The notes below the pieces were generated by a model. The model saw only the letters and a program-made list of their open reading frames with translations. It did no database searches and had not been told where the DNA came from. Both the position numbers and the translations under genes were made by a program. 64,000 nucleotides of DNA, taken from Diphasiastrum complanatum. Lineage: Eukaryota > Streptophyta > Lycopodiopsida > Lycopodiales > Lycopodiaceae. Of this stretch, positions 11,655 to 21,649 are shown piece after piece (the stretch's first letter is position 1; every line of letters starts with the position of its first letter). The stretch spans positions 25,769,473 to 25,833,472 of the forward strand of contig CM055098.1 of the NCBI GenBank assembly GCA_029204225.1, read 5' to 3'.

Positions 11655-12418
11655 TTTCAAGAAGATCTTCAAGATCCATGGCCGAGTCTTTATGGCTCAC
11701 CTTACATGGCAAAGAGGGGCATATTTCATGTTGTATCTACCACAACACATTCATATATGCTTCTCTTCCTTTGCTTGATATGCTATCTTGCTTCATTGAG
11801 TTTTTTGGATCTCAAAGTTCAAGAAAAGCTATACTAGTTTTGTATGATGCTTATGGTATGGACATGTTTCTTGTCATTATTGATTTAGATATGTTTCCAA
11901 TAATTTTTGAAAGCAAGATATTGTATAGTGAAAAGTATGCTCTTGGTTCTAGTAAGAACAAGATTGAGCTTGGTACTCACTTTTTTGAAAGTCATGTTTT
12001 CACATGTTTTGTGGCAAATTGTAAACTCCTCTTGAGATTAAGTGAAGCATCCAAAGTGGACACTTACATCCTTGAGAGAGTAACTAGCCTAAAAAAGATC
12101 AAGATAGTCTTTGATATCAAGATTAGATCCATCATGAATATAGCACATTGTATGTGGACTAGTCAAGCTAGAAAGCATAATCTTGATAATCACCATTGTT
12201 TCACATCTTATGATCTTGATCTCCATGATCCTTATGAGGCTTGGAAGCCTCAGATTTCTCTATTTATGGTGCATCCATCATGCAAGCAGAACTTTCAAAG
12301 CAAAGGTCATCATCAAGCATGGAGGAAGCCCATGATCATAGTGGCATATTGGTGGAGCACTCTACAAAGGCATTGGCAAGAGATCTCTACCAAAGAGATC
12401 TTATCATGGATATGGTGA
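11651..12418 (+). CDS. ORF2 of element B, decayed or rearranged pol remnant
   Basis: 255 codons overlapping ORF1 by ATGA. Most of it shows no reverse transcriptase motifs. A stretch SKNKIELGTHFFESHV near the middle resembles the copia RNase H tail (SKxKHIELxxHFxRE). An overlapping frame at 12350-12420 gives EHSTKALARDLYQRDL, the usual copia C-terminus. I read it as a rearranged remnant that happens to be open; a real short product of a non-autonomous family is an alternative. Confidence 0.4.
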   Translation: MISRRSSRSMAESLWLTLHGKEGHISCCIYHNTFIYASLPLLDMLSCFIEFFGSQSSRKAILVLYDAYGMDMFLVIIDLDMFPIIFESKILYSEKYALGSSKNKIELGTHFFESHVFTCFVANCKLLLRLSEASKVDTYILERVTSLKKIKIVFDIKIRSIMNIAHCMWTSQARKHNLDNHHCFTSYDLDLHDPYEAWKPQISLFMVHPSCKQNFQSKGHHQAWRKPMIIVAYWWSTLQRHWQEISTKEILSWIW

Positions 12419-12550
12419 GGGTGTTGCTATGATGGATCCCTTGGCTGATCTTCACTTCTTATGCATACCAAAGGATCCACTCAAAAAGATTTACAAACTT
12501 CTCAAGTGATCTAGTATCTTTCCAAGCAATTTTTTGAGGAGTGTGAGAAA

Positions 12551-13200
12551 TGTGAAAGATTTCAGATCATTAAGATCCAATCTACTTGAATGATCTTTGG
12601 TTAGGAAGAGAAATACACTACCAATCCCACCAATGTAGAAAAAATCAACATCTATGCACAAATTGAGATGCAAACACCAATAGAACTTGATCAAACTTGA
12701 ATGAAATGATTATGTACTATTGCTGTCCGTAAAAAATCAGCAAGCTCATGTATTTCACATGTGTGGATCCAAAAATAGCTAATATAGATCATTCTACACA
12801 TAGAATTGCAAGCAATCACCAAGATAGTGCACCAATGGATAGTAGAACCCAAGAGAACCATCTATAAGCATGAAATGAGATAGAGAAGAGAGAAGATCAC
12901 TCTCTCCACGAGTTACATCCTTTTATAGTAGGTCCAAACCCTATTTGGCCACTTGGCTTGCCCACCAAAATGCTAACCCCACTAATTTTGGGTCTAGATT
13001 CAATGTACCCAACTATTCAAATTGAATCTACTCAAACTCGCATTCTAACTTTCCCACACTTTCAAAAAGTGTTTATTCAAATGAAATTTAGACTAATGAA
13101 CTTTGAAAAGTCCACCTCTAAGTCTAAAACAAGTTTTGGCCTCAATATGCCAAATATGAAAATATTGCAAAATGTGATGAAACTAGTTGAATCTTTCACA
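12551..13200 (-). repeat. 3' LTR of element C (650 bp)
   Basis: Pairs with 17192-17838; plus-strand ends are TGTGAAAGATTTC and GAATCTTTCACA. Several substitutions separate the copies. Confidence 0.9.
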
Positions 13201-13528
13201 CTCCCTCTTCAACTAGTTTTAGCATAGACTTTGATAATACTCCAAGTGAAGTCCTATGCTTCATGATCAAGTCTTTTCCCAATGCTTTGGTGAAGATATC
13301 AGCTACACATTCCCTTGAAGACACATGTTGAAGCTCCACCTCCTTTGCAATGACTCGCTCCCTCAGAAAATGATGTTGTATCTCAATATGCTTGCTCCTA
13401 GCATGAAATATAGGATTTGATGCCATTCTTTGGGCTGAGTCACAAAAGATGATTGGGCTCTCTGAAAAATCCAGCAAGTGAAAATCCTTGATCATCCTCT
13501 TGATCCATACCATCTCCTTTGTGCAATG
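13201..13528 (-). pseudogene. Element C RNase H end and polypurine tract
   Basis: Minus-strand residues MVWIKRMIKDFHLLDF through SKSMLKLVEEGV match the C-terminus of element A almost residue for residue. The polypurine tract GTTGAAGAGGGAG is at 13201-13213. The match stops at about 13528, where unrelated sequence begins. Confidence 0.85.
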
Positions 13529-14004
13529 TGTGGTGACCTGGTTTCAACAATTTGTTAATGATTTTGGCTTTTTGTTGCTAAATCTTAAGCCTTTGCTTTG
13601 CCATTGTGTATAGCCTAATCATAAGTTGCATTCACTGGGGTACGACTTAAATTTGTTTTGTGGCATCAAAGCAGCCCTTTTACTACTTATGAATTTGGCA
13701 TATGGCTGTGCCTAGCCATTGCTCTTTTAAGCTATAAGAATTTCCTAAGGGCAAACTGCTATTTTCAAAGGCAAGGCACTACAAATATGAAGGGCCATTG
13801 TCGCACATTTCGCACTATTTGTGATTTTTGGAGCCTCGTTCATTCTTTAGTGCCTACCTCGGAGCACCTCCATGCAGCAAGAGCCTCCCACCTTCGCATT
13901 TTTCTGGATCTTCTACCTTTCGACACCTTCGCATTTCTTAAAGACAGCTGTCGCACTTCTTAAAGGCAGCTTCGCACTCCTCAAGGGCAACCTTCGCACT
14001 TTTT
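13529..14004. repeat. Foreign block replacing the reverse transcriptase of C
   Basis: It occupies the place of about 1.2 kb of reverse transcriptase and RNase H coding (compare 7310-8535 in element A). It starts TGTGGTGACCTGG and is unrelated to copia coding. From about 13800 it carries repeats of a TTCGCA(T/C)TT word, including near-copies of CTTCTTAAAGGCAGC. An LTR fragment of another family is likely. No target duplication is visible. Confidence 0.6.
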
Positions 14005-15120
14005 CTCTCGTAGGCTCATCCAAAGAGGTTAGAAAAGCAACATAATTTTCAGAAACTACTTGCTTATCCTTTTGATCATATGTGAGCCTTGAAGGTACTT
14101 GTCTTTCTCTTGATGTTCTCCTTGGCTTTTGACTTGATGAAGGTCCATGATCACCACCATCCAAAGTAAGATCCTTCTCATCAACATCAAGAATGTTAGA
14201 TCCATCCACTCTACCATCAATCATGCTTGAAGACACCTTTGGAATGTTTTCCTCGTAAAAAATGACATCTCTACCAACAATCACTTTGTTAGAAGGAATG
14301 TAAACCTTGTAGGCTTTACTCACCTCACTATATCCAACAAAAATACCTCTTCTTGAAGATGGATCCTCCTTGGTCCTATCATCAAGAGTAATGATGACAT
14401 AGCATGTGCATCCAAAGGTTCTTAGAAAGTTGACACTCGGCCTCCTCTTGAATAGCATCTCAAAAGGTGTCCTTCCATCCAAAATAGCACTCGGCCACCT
14501 ATTGCACAAGAAATTGGCACACAACAAATCTTGATCCCAAAATGGTTTGTCAAGGTTAGCACTTAACCTCATAGCTTTAGCACTTTCACCTAAAGTTCTA
14601 TTCTTCCTTTCAGCCACTCCATTTTGTTGTGGGGTCCTTGATGTTGTATACTCCCTCTTGACCCCATGCTCATCACAAAAGGCCTTGAACTTATTAGATA
14701 TGTACTCACCACCATTGTCACCTCTCAAGCACTTGATCTTTGTGGAGAATTGGTTCTCCCTTGCATTCTTGAACTTGACAAAGACATCATACACTTCATC
14801 CTTGCTCTTTAGTAGATAGATCCAACAAAATCTACTAGAATCATCAATGAATGCTACATACATCTTAGCTCCACTATTGCTAGTTGTAGTAAATCCATGA
14901 ATATCCGAATGTACAAGTTGAAAAGGCTTTGTAGATCTAGAATAGATCTAGTATAAGGTAGCCTATGTGACTTAGACAAAGCACAAGACTCACAAACATG
15001 CTTGTCATTACTTAAGGAACTTGGAAGGCCAATCACAACCTTCTTTCTTGCCATTACCTCCAATGACTTGAAGTTGAGGTGTCCCATCCTTTTGTGCCAA
15101 ACCTCTTAAATAGAAATTTG
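14005..15120 (-). pseudogene. Element C integrase region
   Basis: Minus-strand copia integrase: MGHLNFKSLEVMARK, CESCALSKSHRLPYTRS, FIDDSSRFCWIYLLKSK, LRGDNGGEYISNKFK, QQNGVAERKNRTL and IFVGYSEVSKAYK. The two main open pieces are 14854-15087 and 13913-14863, separated by a frameshift. Asp and Glu residues of the catalytic core are still seen, but the frame is broken. Confidence 0.85.
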
Positions 15121-15235
15121 CTCCCTTGCAACACATCCAACTTGGTTAGCAATAACACAAACATCAAGTTTGAACAACTTCCCTTGCCTTTTACCTTTTC
15201 CAATCAAGACATCCTTCCTTTTGATCAAACAAGCA

Positions 15236-15424
15236 TAGCTATGGTTTGGTTTGGTATGCAATTGCAATGTAAATGTTTTGACTAGACATTTTCTATAAGA
15301 AATTGTTGATAACATGTTTTGGAAATGTATAGAATTTCATTGCGTATATATTTCTTACTTTACTATTTTTGAGCAATCGAGAGATCTTTTTGGAATGCTT
15401 GCTATAATTGGAATGGCACACTAT
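15236..15424. mobile_element. 189-bp insertion flanked by ACAAGCA repeats
   Basis: The block interrupts copia coding between the LFKLDVCVIANQ region and KGFKVEF. It is flanked by ACAAGCA at 15229-15235 and 15425-15431, consistent with a 7-bp target duplication. It is AT-rich and non-coding. Terminal inverted repeats are not obvious, so the class is uncertain. Confidence 0.55.
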
Positions 15425-15431
15425 ACAAGCA

Positions 15432-15730
15432 AACTCCACCTTGAAGCCCTTACTTAGCATTTGACTCACACTAAGCAAATTCCTGGTAGTAGATGGAATA
15501 AACAAGACATCCTCAAAATGAACATTCCTATTTGTAGAGAGATAAATAGGAATTGTGCCAATCCCTTTGATTGCACACTCACCATCATTGGCCGTGTAGA
15601 TCACCCTCTTGTCATCTCCATATGGCAACAAAGAAGTGAAGTACTCTTTATGAAAGGTCATGTGTGAACTTGCTCCACTATCAATCCACCAAGGATCTAG
15701 ATCTCAATCATTAGCAAGCATACATGAAGA
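15432..15730 (-). pseudogene. Element C protease region
   Basis: Minus-strand residues MTFHKEYFTSLLPYGDDK, IYTANDGECAIKGIGTIPI and LLSVSQMLSKGFKVEF match element A downstream of its DSGA motif. The DSGA coding itself is seen near 15670-15690 (ctccactatcaatcc on the plus strand). Confidence 0.8.
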
Positions 15731-15732
15731 CA

Positions 15733-16593
15733 TCACAAAAGCATCATCATTTGCATCTTGAACATCCAAACCATCCTCATCAAGAGTAAGATTACCTTGC
15801 TTGTCTCCTTGATCTCTCTTCTCCTTGTAGCACTTACTTGCAAAGTGTCATTTGATGCCACAATAGAAGCACTTGAGCTTTGATCTATCCTTCTTTTTGT
15901 CACTTGAAGAAGCATCCACTTGATCTTGCCCTTTAGACCACTTACTTTTGGTTTTGTCCTTGAATTTGCCCTTTGTGAACATAGCATCCTTTTGAAGTGT
16001 CGATGTAGATCCACTCTTGCTTGAAGCCTATATTCCTCATTGATCAAGATCTCTTGAAGATCCATCAAACTTGGCAAAGTCTTTTTGATAGCATTACTTT
16101 GAACAATGTTAGCATGAGCATCCAACGAGCCATTAAGAATCACTTGAATAAGCTCTCCTTCCTTAATGCTTTCATCTACGCAAGCTAACTCATCATTCAA
16201 TGCTTTCATTTTCAAAACAAAAGTACTTGGACTTTCTTCATTCTTTTGCAAACAAGAAAAGATTTGCCTTCTTAGAGTCAAAACTCTAGAAGTAGACTTG
16301 GATTTATAAAGCTTCTTCAATGAATTCCAAGCTTCCAAAGATGATGTGCACTTACCAACTTCCTTAAGAAGTTCATTGGTAACATTAATCGTTATCATGT
16401 TTAGAGCCTTCTTGGCCCTCTTGTCATACCTCAATTGATCTTGTTGTGTTGCTGGTATCTCCTCAAAACCTACAACAATATCCAAAACATCATTCATCTC
16501 AAGAAGTGACTCCATCCTCACTTTCCACAATGAATAGTTACTTGAGGTAAGCCTATCATTGGCTTCCAACATGACTCCAATTGAGGTTGCCAT
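15733..16593 (-). pseudogene. Element C gag
   Basis: Starts with ATG at 16593 and aligns to the element A capsid (MATS-, LTSSNYSLWKVRMESLLEMN). It then loses frame near the zinc knuckle, where the plus strand at about 15840 shows only part of the CCHC coding. Leader 16594-17179 has no other feature. Confidence 0.85.
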
Positions 16594-17179
16594 GTAGCAA
16601 TGACCTGATCTTATCTTTCAACCTGCTTCAATGCACAAAGCACTCTTTTGAACAACAACAAATGCTTTCAAAAGAAATCACCAAGATTTGAAACTATCAC
16701 AAACTCTCTTCTAGCACTTATCCAAGCAAATCAACACATAGAATCATGGAATTTTGATCAACCCATGATCTATCCTCAATCTAATGACTTTTTCCACTTT
16801 CTTAGATTGAAACACAATCAAATGAAGTCCAGCAATCTCACTATCTAGAGATCCAATCAAAATTAGGGTTTTCACAAAATCACAAAAAATTGACTATTCC
16901 AAATCTATATGCAAATGTTGAAAATTTGATATGCAATCTATAAGCCACCACTTAGGCTGAACCAATGATCCAAAAATCGGCCAAATCCAGTATGTGAATT
17001 CAAAAATTGGAATTGAACAAGTATATTGACCTATTTAGTGTTTTGATCTACAAAAGATCCAATCTACAAAAGCAGAAAATCCGATTTTGGTGTAGAATCC
17101 TCTCTAGCATGCTCTAGACTTGATATCTTCACCAAATCATTGATAGATCTAATTTCCTCCTTCATAAAATGAAACACAA

Positions 17180-17191
17180 GCTCTGATACCA
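17180..17191 (-). promoter_or_regulatory. Primer-binding site of element C
   Basis: Minus strand reads TGGTATCAGAGC, abutting the 5' LTR. Confidence 0.92.
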
Positions 17192-17838
17192 TGTGAAAGA
17201 TTTCAGATCCTTAAGATCCAATCTACTTGAATGATCTTTGGTTAGGAAGAGAAATACACTACCAATCTCACCAATGTAGAAAAAATCAGCATCTACACAA
17301 ATTGAGATGCAAACACCAATAAAACTTGATCAAACTTGAATGAAATGATTATGTACTGTTGCTGTCTGTTCAAAACCAGCAAGCTACTGTATTTCACACG
17401 TGTGGATCCAAAATAGCAAATATAGATCATTCTACACATAGAATTGCAAGCAATCACCAAGATAGTGCACCAATGGATAGTAGGACCCAAGAGAACTATC
17501 TATAAGCATGAAATGAGATAGAGAAGAGAGAAGATCACTCTCTCCACGAGTTACATCCTTTTATAGCAGGTCCAAACCCTATTTGGCCACTTGGCTTTCC
17601 CACCAAAATGTTAACCCTACTAATTTTGGGTCTAGATTCAATGTACCCAACTATTCAAATTGAATCTACTCAAACTCGCATTCTAACTTTCCCACACTTT
17701 CAAAAAGTGTTTATTCAAATGAAATTTAGACTAATGGACTTTGAAAAGTCAACCTCTAAGTCTAAAACAAGTTTTGGTCTCAATATGCCAAATATGAAAA
17801 TATTGCAAAATGTGATGAAACTAGTTGAATCTTTCACA
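17192..17838 (-). repeat. 5' LTR of element C (647 bp)
   Basis: Contains TTCACACGTGTGG at 17393-17405 and TTATAGCAGG-type promoter-proximal sequence near 17560. Pairs with 12551-13200. Confidence 0.9.
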
Positions 17839-18627
17839 GGAAATTGGCAAAAATCTAGCTTGGTATTTTTATGAAAGAAGTTTGTAAGTGAATCTCACAT
17901 GTGTGGAGGATGTTCCCATGTGTGGAGAATGGTGAATTAAATTAAAAATGTTTGATATAGGGGGTCTTATGTTTTTTGTATCAAGCATCTAGGTGGAGGA
18001 TGTTGATAGGGTCAAATTTGACATAGATAGCAAATTATCCATTTCCAATTGTAATGCCACTATTGAGTCAAAATAGAGTAGGAGGCCAAACTCGAGCCAG
18101 TTAGAGTGTAGACAAGTGTAAAGCTTTTGTTTGATGAAGTTTAAGAGGTCCAATAGGATTTAGAGGTGGAACCATGAGTGGTCCAATAGAATTTAGAGGT
18201 GAATGGATCAATGGTCCAATAGGATTAAGAGGTGGCAAAAGTGTGGTCCAGTAATGATTGAGCATTGTGGTAGCTCATGGATCTATTAGTATCATTGTAC
18301 TTCTCATTTGGATCTAATTGATTTTGAGATTGAGTGGATTTTGTGAGTAATTGGTTTTCTGGCTTTCTCTCTCTACCCGAGAGCTCATGATGATTTTCTC
18401 TCTCTACCCAAGGAGAGCAGCTTGTTTTTTACTTAGATTATTTTTTGGAACACTTCCCACACGTGCGAGTGAGAGTTGGAAGTGATTGAACGCATGTAGT
18501 AGTGTGTTTTTGCCATAGAATCAAAGATAGATCTTGAATCTCAATCTAGTCTTGATCTTGGTGCATTTACACACCTTAGGGGATCACAAGTACATGTTGT
18601 GGATAGTCCACACGTGTGAGATCAACA
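17839..18627 (+). repeat. 3' LTR of element B, distal part
   Basis: Continues the LTR broken at 12550. Compared with the 5' LTR it lacks a segment near 18180, apparently lost between short direct repeats (TCCAATAGAAT). CACACGTGTG is at 18609-18618. Ends ATCAACA before TGTCT. Confidence 0.9.
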
Positions 18628-18632
18628 TGTCT

Positions 18633-19320
18633 CACCTCAATGCTTTGATTCTTTTACTAGTTCTCGAGTTCTGCACACTTCTTGAATTGTTTGAAGAGGA
18701 TTAAAGCCTCTGACTTTTGCTTAATGAAATAAACAATTGTTCTTCTCAAAAATTCATCTACAAAAATGATAAAGTACTTTTCACCAACCAAAGGTTTGCA
18801 TTGGGACACATATATCAAAATGAACATCATCTAGAATATCTTTTGCTGCATGCTTATGACTTGATCTAAATAGAATCCTAGTCTACATTCCGACAATACA
18901 ACTATTATAAACATGAAGGTCGATTTTCTTATCTAGATAATCGAGATCAAGTACGTACTAAAGACTGTCTAGACATGTTCGATACATATGTATGATTCAA
19001 GTTACCTTGCCTATAGTGCCAAAATAATGTTTTATTAATTAGAACAAAAGTATTCAAAGCTTGACTTGTGTTAGAATAACAATAACTCAATCTATAAAAA
19101 CATCCATGTCTCTTTCTGAGTGCAAGGATCTTATTTGTCCTATCAACAATTCTGCATTGATCAGATTCAAATTATACTCTATGATCTAAATCAGCAATTC
19201 TGCTTACTGATAACAGATTTGTTGAAAGTTACGAGACATAACATGCCATCAAATGATTGAAATTTCAATCTTTCAATCGTATATGGAACTAAACTTGACT
19301 CTTCATTGTGTTATCGAAAG
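18633..19320 (-). pseudogene. Copia element D, integrase to protease remnant (right half)
   Basis: Continues D upstream of the B insertion: integrase start, GAG-pre-integrase and protease-type sequence, heavily decayed. The nucleotide order parallels element K at 51640-52076 and 54015-54110 (for example ATTCTGCATTGAT and TTCTGCTTACTGATAACA), so D and K are related families. Confidence 0.65.
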
Positions 19321-19369
19321 ACTTTAAATTTTTTTTTCTCAATTGATGACAATTTACCTCCAAAAAACT

Positions 19370-19830
19370 TTAATTTTTAGCACTTTTCAACACTTTACAT
19401 GGGTAACTTTAGGTGCACATATATATCTCTATAGGACTCCAAATTTAATTTTTTTTGATAGACATGGTTCTATGGTCATAAAGGATCTTTTAAAATAGAT
19501 AGCCAAAGAAAGGGTTGTAAAAAGCAACTCCAAAAGAGCTACAACTTTTAGCACCTTTCAATAATTTTCAACACTTTCAGCACTTGACATGGGTAACTTT
19601 AGATGCACATACTTATCTCTACATAACTCTAGATTGAATTTGAGACAACCCAAATTTTTTTTATTAAAATCATGGTGCTATACACTCAAATATGATACTT
19701 CCAATTTCGGTGATTTTTATCAGCACTTAAATGGGTAACTTTGGATGCATGTATCTATCTCTATAGACCTCAAAATTCAATTTTTTTTAATAGGCATGTT
19801 TCTATAATCATATAGGATTTTTAAGAGTAG
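19370..19830. repeat. Three degenerate tandem copies of an AT-rich unit
   Basis: ATGGGTAACTTTAGGTGCAC-type starts recur at about 19398, 19578 and 19732. Each is followed by TATCTCTATAGAAC-like and AATTTAATTTTTTTTGATAG-like text. No coding. 19831-20180 holds nothing I recognise. Confidence 0.6.
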
Positions 19831-20199
19831 ACAAGCAAAAAATTGAATGTACAATTCACAATAACGTAGTCCCATATATGAAAATCTTGAAGTTTCAGTA
19901 GTACCCCCACATGTTTGACACATTATATCTTACATACCAGTTGCTCAAAATGAAGGTCTCAAAATTTTTAATCAGTAAATGTATATATGAATAACACACG
20001 TGTTAGGACTTGATGTGATTCATCATAGTTTATGAGATTTGATTTTTGAATAAATGTTTGAAATGCACACTTTTGTGCACATTTTGTGACAACTCTAGCG
20101 TTAAAGAGTATGCCACCATAATTTCACCTTTTACAAAGTTATTTAAGAAAGAAATTGAGTAGAATTGGAAGGAATAATGTCAAATGACTTTTAATTTAT

Positions 20200-21600
20200 C
20201 ATAAAAAAACTCACCGGTATTAAGGCCACCTAATTGAAAAAGAAAATTCTATGTCTATGTGGATACTTATTCTTTTGCAGTTGGAACAGTCTTAAGTCAA
20301 AAGGATGACACATGAAAAGAATATCCAATCTGGCTTTTTCTAAAAAGAATTACTCATCAATTGAAAGAGAGAATTTTGGAGGTAATTGATTCAATTAAAA
20401 AGTTTCAACATTACCTTGTAGCTTATGCCTTTACCTTTTATGTAGATCACTATGCTATAAAAATCGTGGTTAATAAACCAGATTTATCAAGAAGAATAAC
20501 AAGATGGATTCTACTGTTGCAAGAATTCAACTCTATTATTGAGACTCGACCAAACAAACATCATACAAATGCAGATTATTTGTCGAGACTAGAAATTTCA
20601 TTACCAACAAATAAATATTAGACAAATTTTCTAATAAAGTAGTTATGATATTGTCAGTTGAGAATTTATGGTATGATAATATAATTAGTATTTACAAACA
20701 CAACGATACCCAGAGGAAATGACAAGAGAAGAAAACTATGTCTTCAAACATCGAATTACATATTATACAATTTATGTACTCTATAAGATGAAATCCAATA
20801 AGACTATAATAAGTGACAAATATTGGAGGCCAACCATGTATCGAGATGTATGCAACTTTATCCCGAATTGTGATCCATGCCAAAGAGTGAAAAAACCCAT
20901 AGCCTTACCAAAATAGGCTATTTACAATGATTTTACCTTTGACTTCATTTGAAAAATAGGGAATTGAACTACAAGACATATAAAGAATCAATATATCTTG
21001 GTAGCCACTGACTATTGTATCAAAATGGTAGAAGTAGGAGCAACTAAAAGGAATAATGCCAAAAGTGTTGGAATTTTTTTATTTGAAAATATAATAACAA
21101 GATGCGATTGTCCTTTGGAATTAGTCAGTGATAGGAAAATACTTTTCATTAACCATACTATTGAGGAATTGACAAAATACTTATGATTTATCATCAAAAA
21201 AACAACTTCATATATAATTTGAAGACAAATGGATTAACTGAAAGAGCTAATGGCATTTTGTGCAAAATTCTGATAAAGTTCATTATCTCAATTAGAAGAA
21301 GAGAAATTTTGTGCACTACAAGAAACTACTAAAGTTCAAATTCAAAGAAATGAAAAATATAATTCTCAACTTAAAAAGTCAAAACTCAAAGAAAGAAGCC
21401 GAACCTTATTTTATGATAATAGACATATGATATTTTCAAAAAATTTGCATACCAGATGGATGGAACCATACAAAGTAATTGAAATATATAACAATGGCTC
21501 AAATCAATTGGTAGATCTGTTGCTCGATACAAAAGTGAATGGCTCTCGAGTAAAAAAATAATTTAAACCTCCAAATCTATACCATTTATTTTTGTGAAAA
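20200..21600 (+). pseudogene. Ty3/gypsy fragment F: RNase H and integrase
   Basis: RNase H residues include LEVIDSIKKFQHYL, FTFYVDHYAIK and LLQEFNSIIETRPNKHHTNA (20361-20621). An integrase zinc-finger half YWRPTMYRDV..C..CQR lies at 20820-20910, and core-like VATDYCIKMVEV and LELVSDRK at 20998-21180. Many frameshifts and stops; no LTRs of its own were found. It ends where the E LTR begins. Confidence 0.8.
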
Positions 21601-21649
21601 ATAGAAAAAGTTATCTATGTTGAGTTAGGGGCTATATTGTCTTTTTTGT

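Larger units (their letters stand above)
12551..17838 (-). mobile_element. Copia element C, decayed, inserted in the 3' LTR of B
   Basis: Minus-strand element. The 5' LTR is 17192-17838, the primer site 17180-17191, the 3' LTR 12551-13200 and the polypurine tract 13201-13213. It splits the B LTR after its ninth base; flanks AGAAA (12546-12550) and GGAAA (17839-17843) form a target duplication with one mismatch. Its pol is the same type as element A but broken by frameshifts, a replaced reverse transcriptase block (13529-14004) and a small insertion (15236-15424). Confidence 0.9.
2403..18627 (+). mobile_element. Copia element B, non-autonomous, carrying nested elements A and C
   Basis: The 5' LTR is 2403-3224. 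The 3' LTR begins at 12542, is cut by element C, and resumes at 17839-18627. Both ends have the 5-bp duplication TGTCT (2398-2402 and 18628-18632). A TGGTATCAGAGCC primer site is at 3225-3237. The interior is 3238-3654, then element A, then 9516-12541. A purine tract (TTGAGGAG) ends at 12541. The interior codes for gag and protease but lacks an integrase core and a recognisable reverse transcriptase. The two LTRs differ by visible substitutions and a deletion, so B is older than A. Confidence 0.9.

Noticed and set aside
21314-21324. CACTACAAGAAA, which looks like a CACTA transposon terminus
   Set aside because: It lies in line with decayed gypsy integrase coding (text continuing to LLLDTKVNGSRVKK). 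No CACTA coding or second end is nearby.
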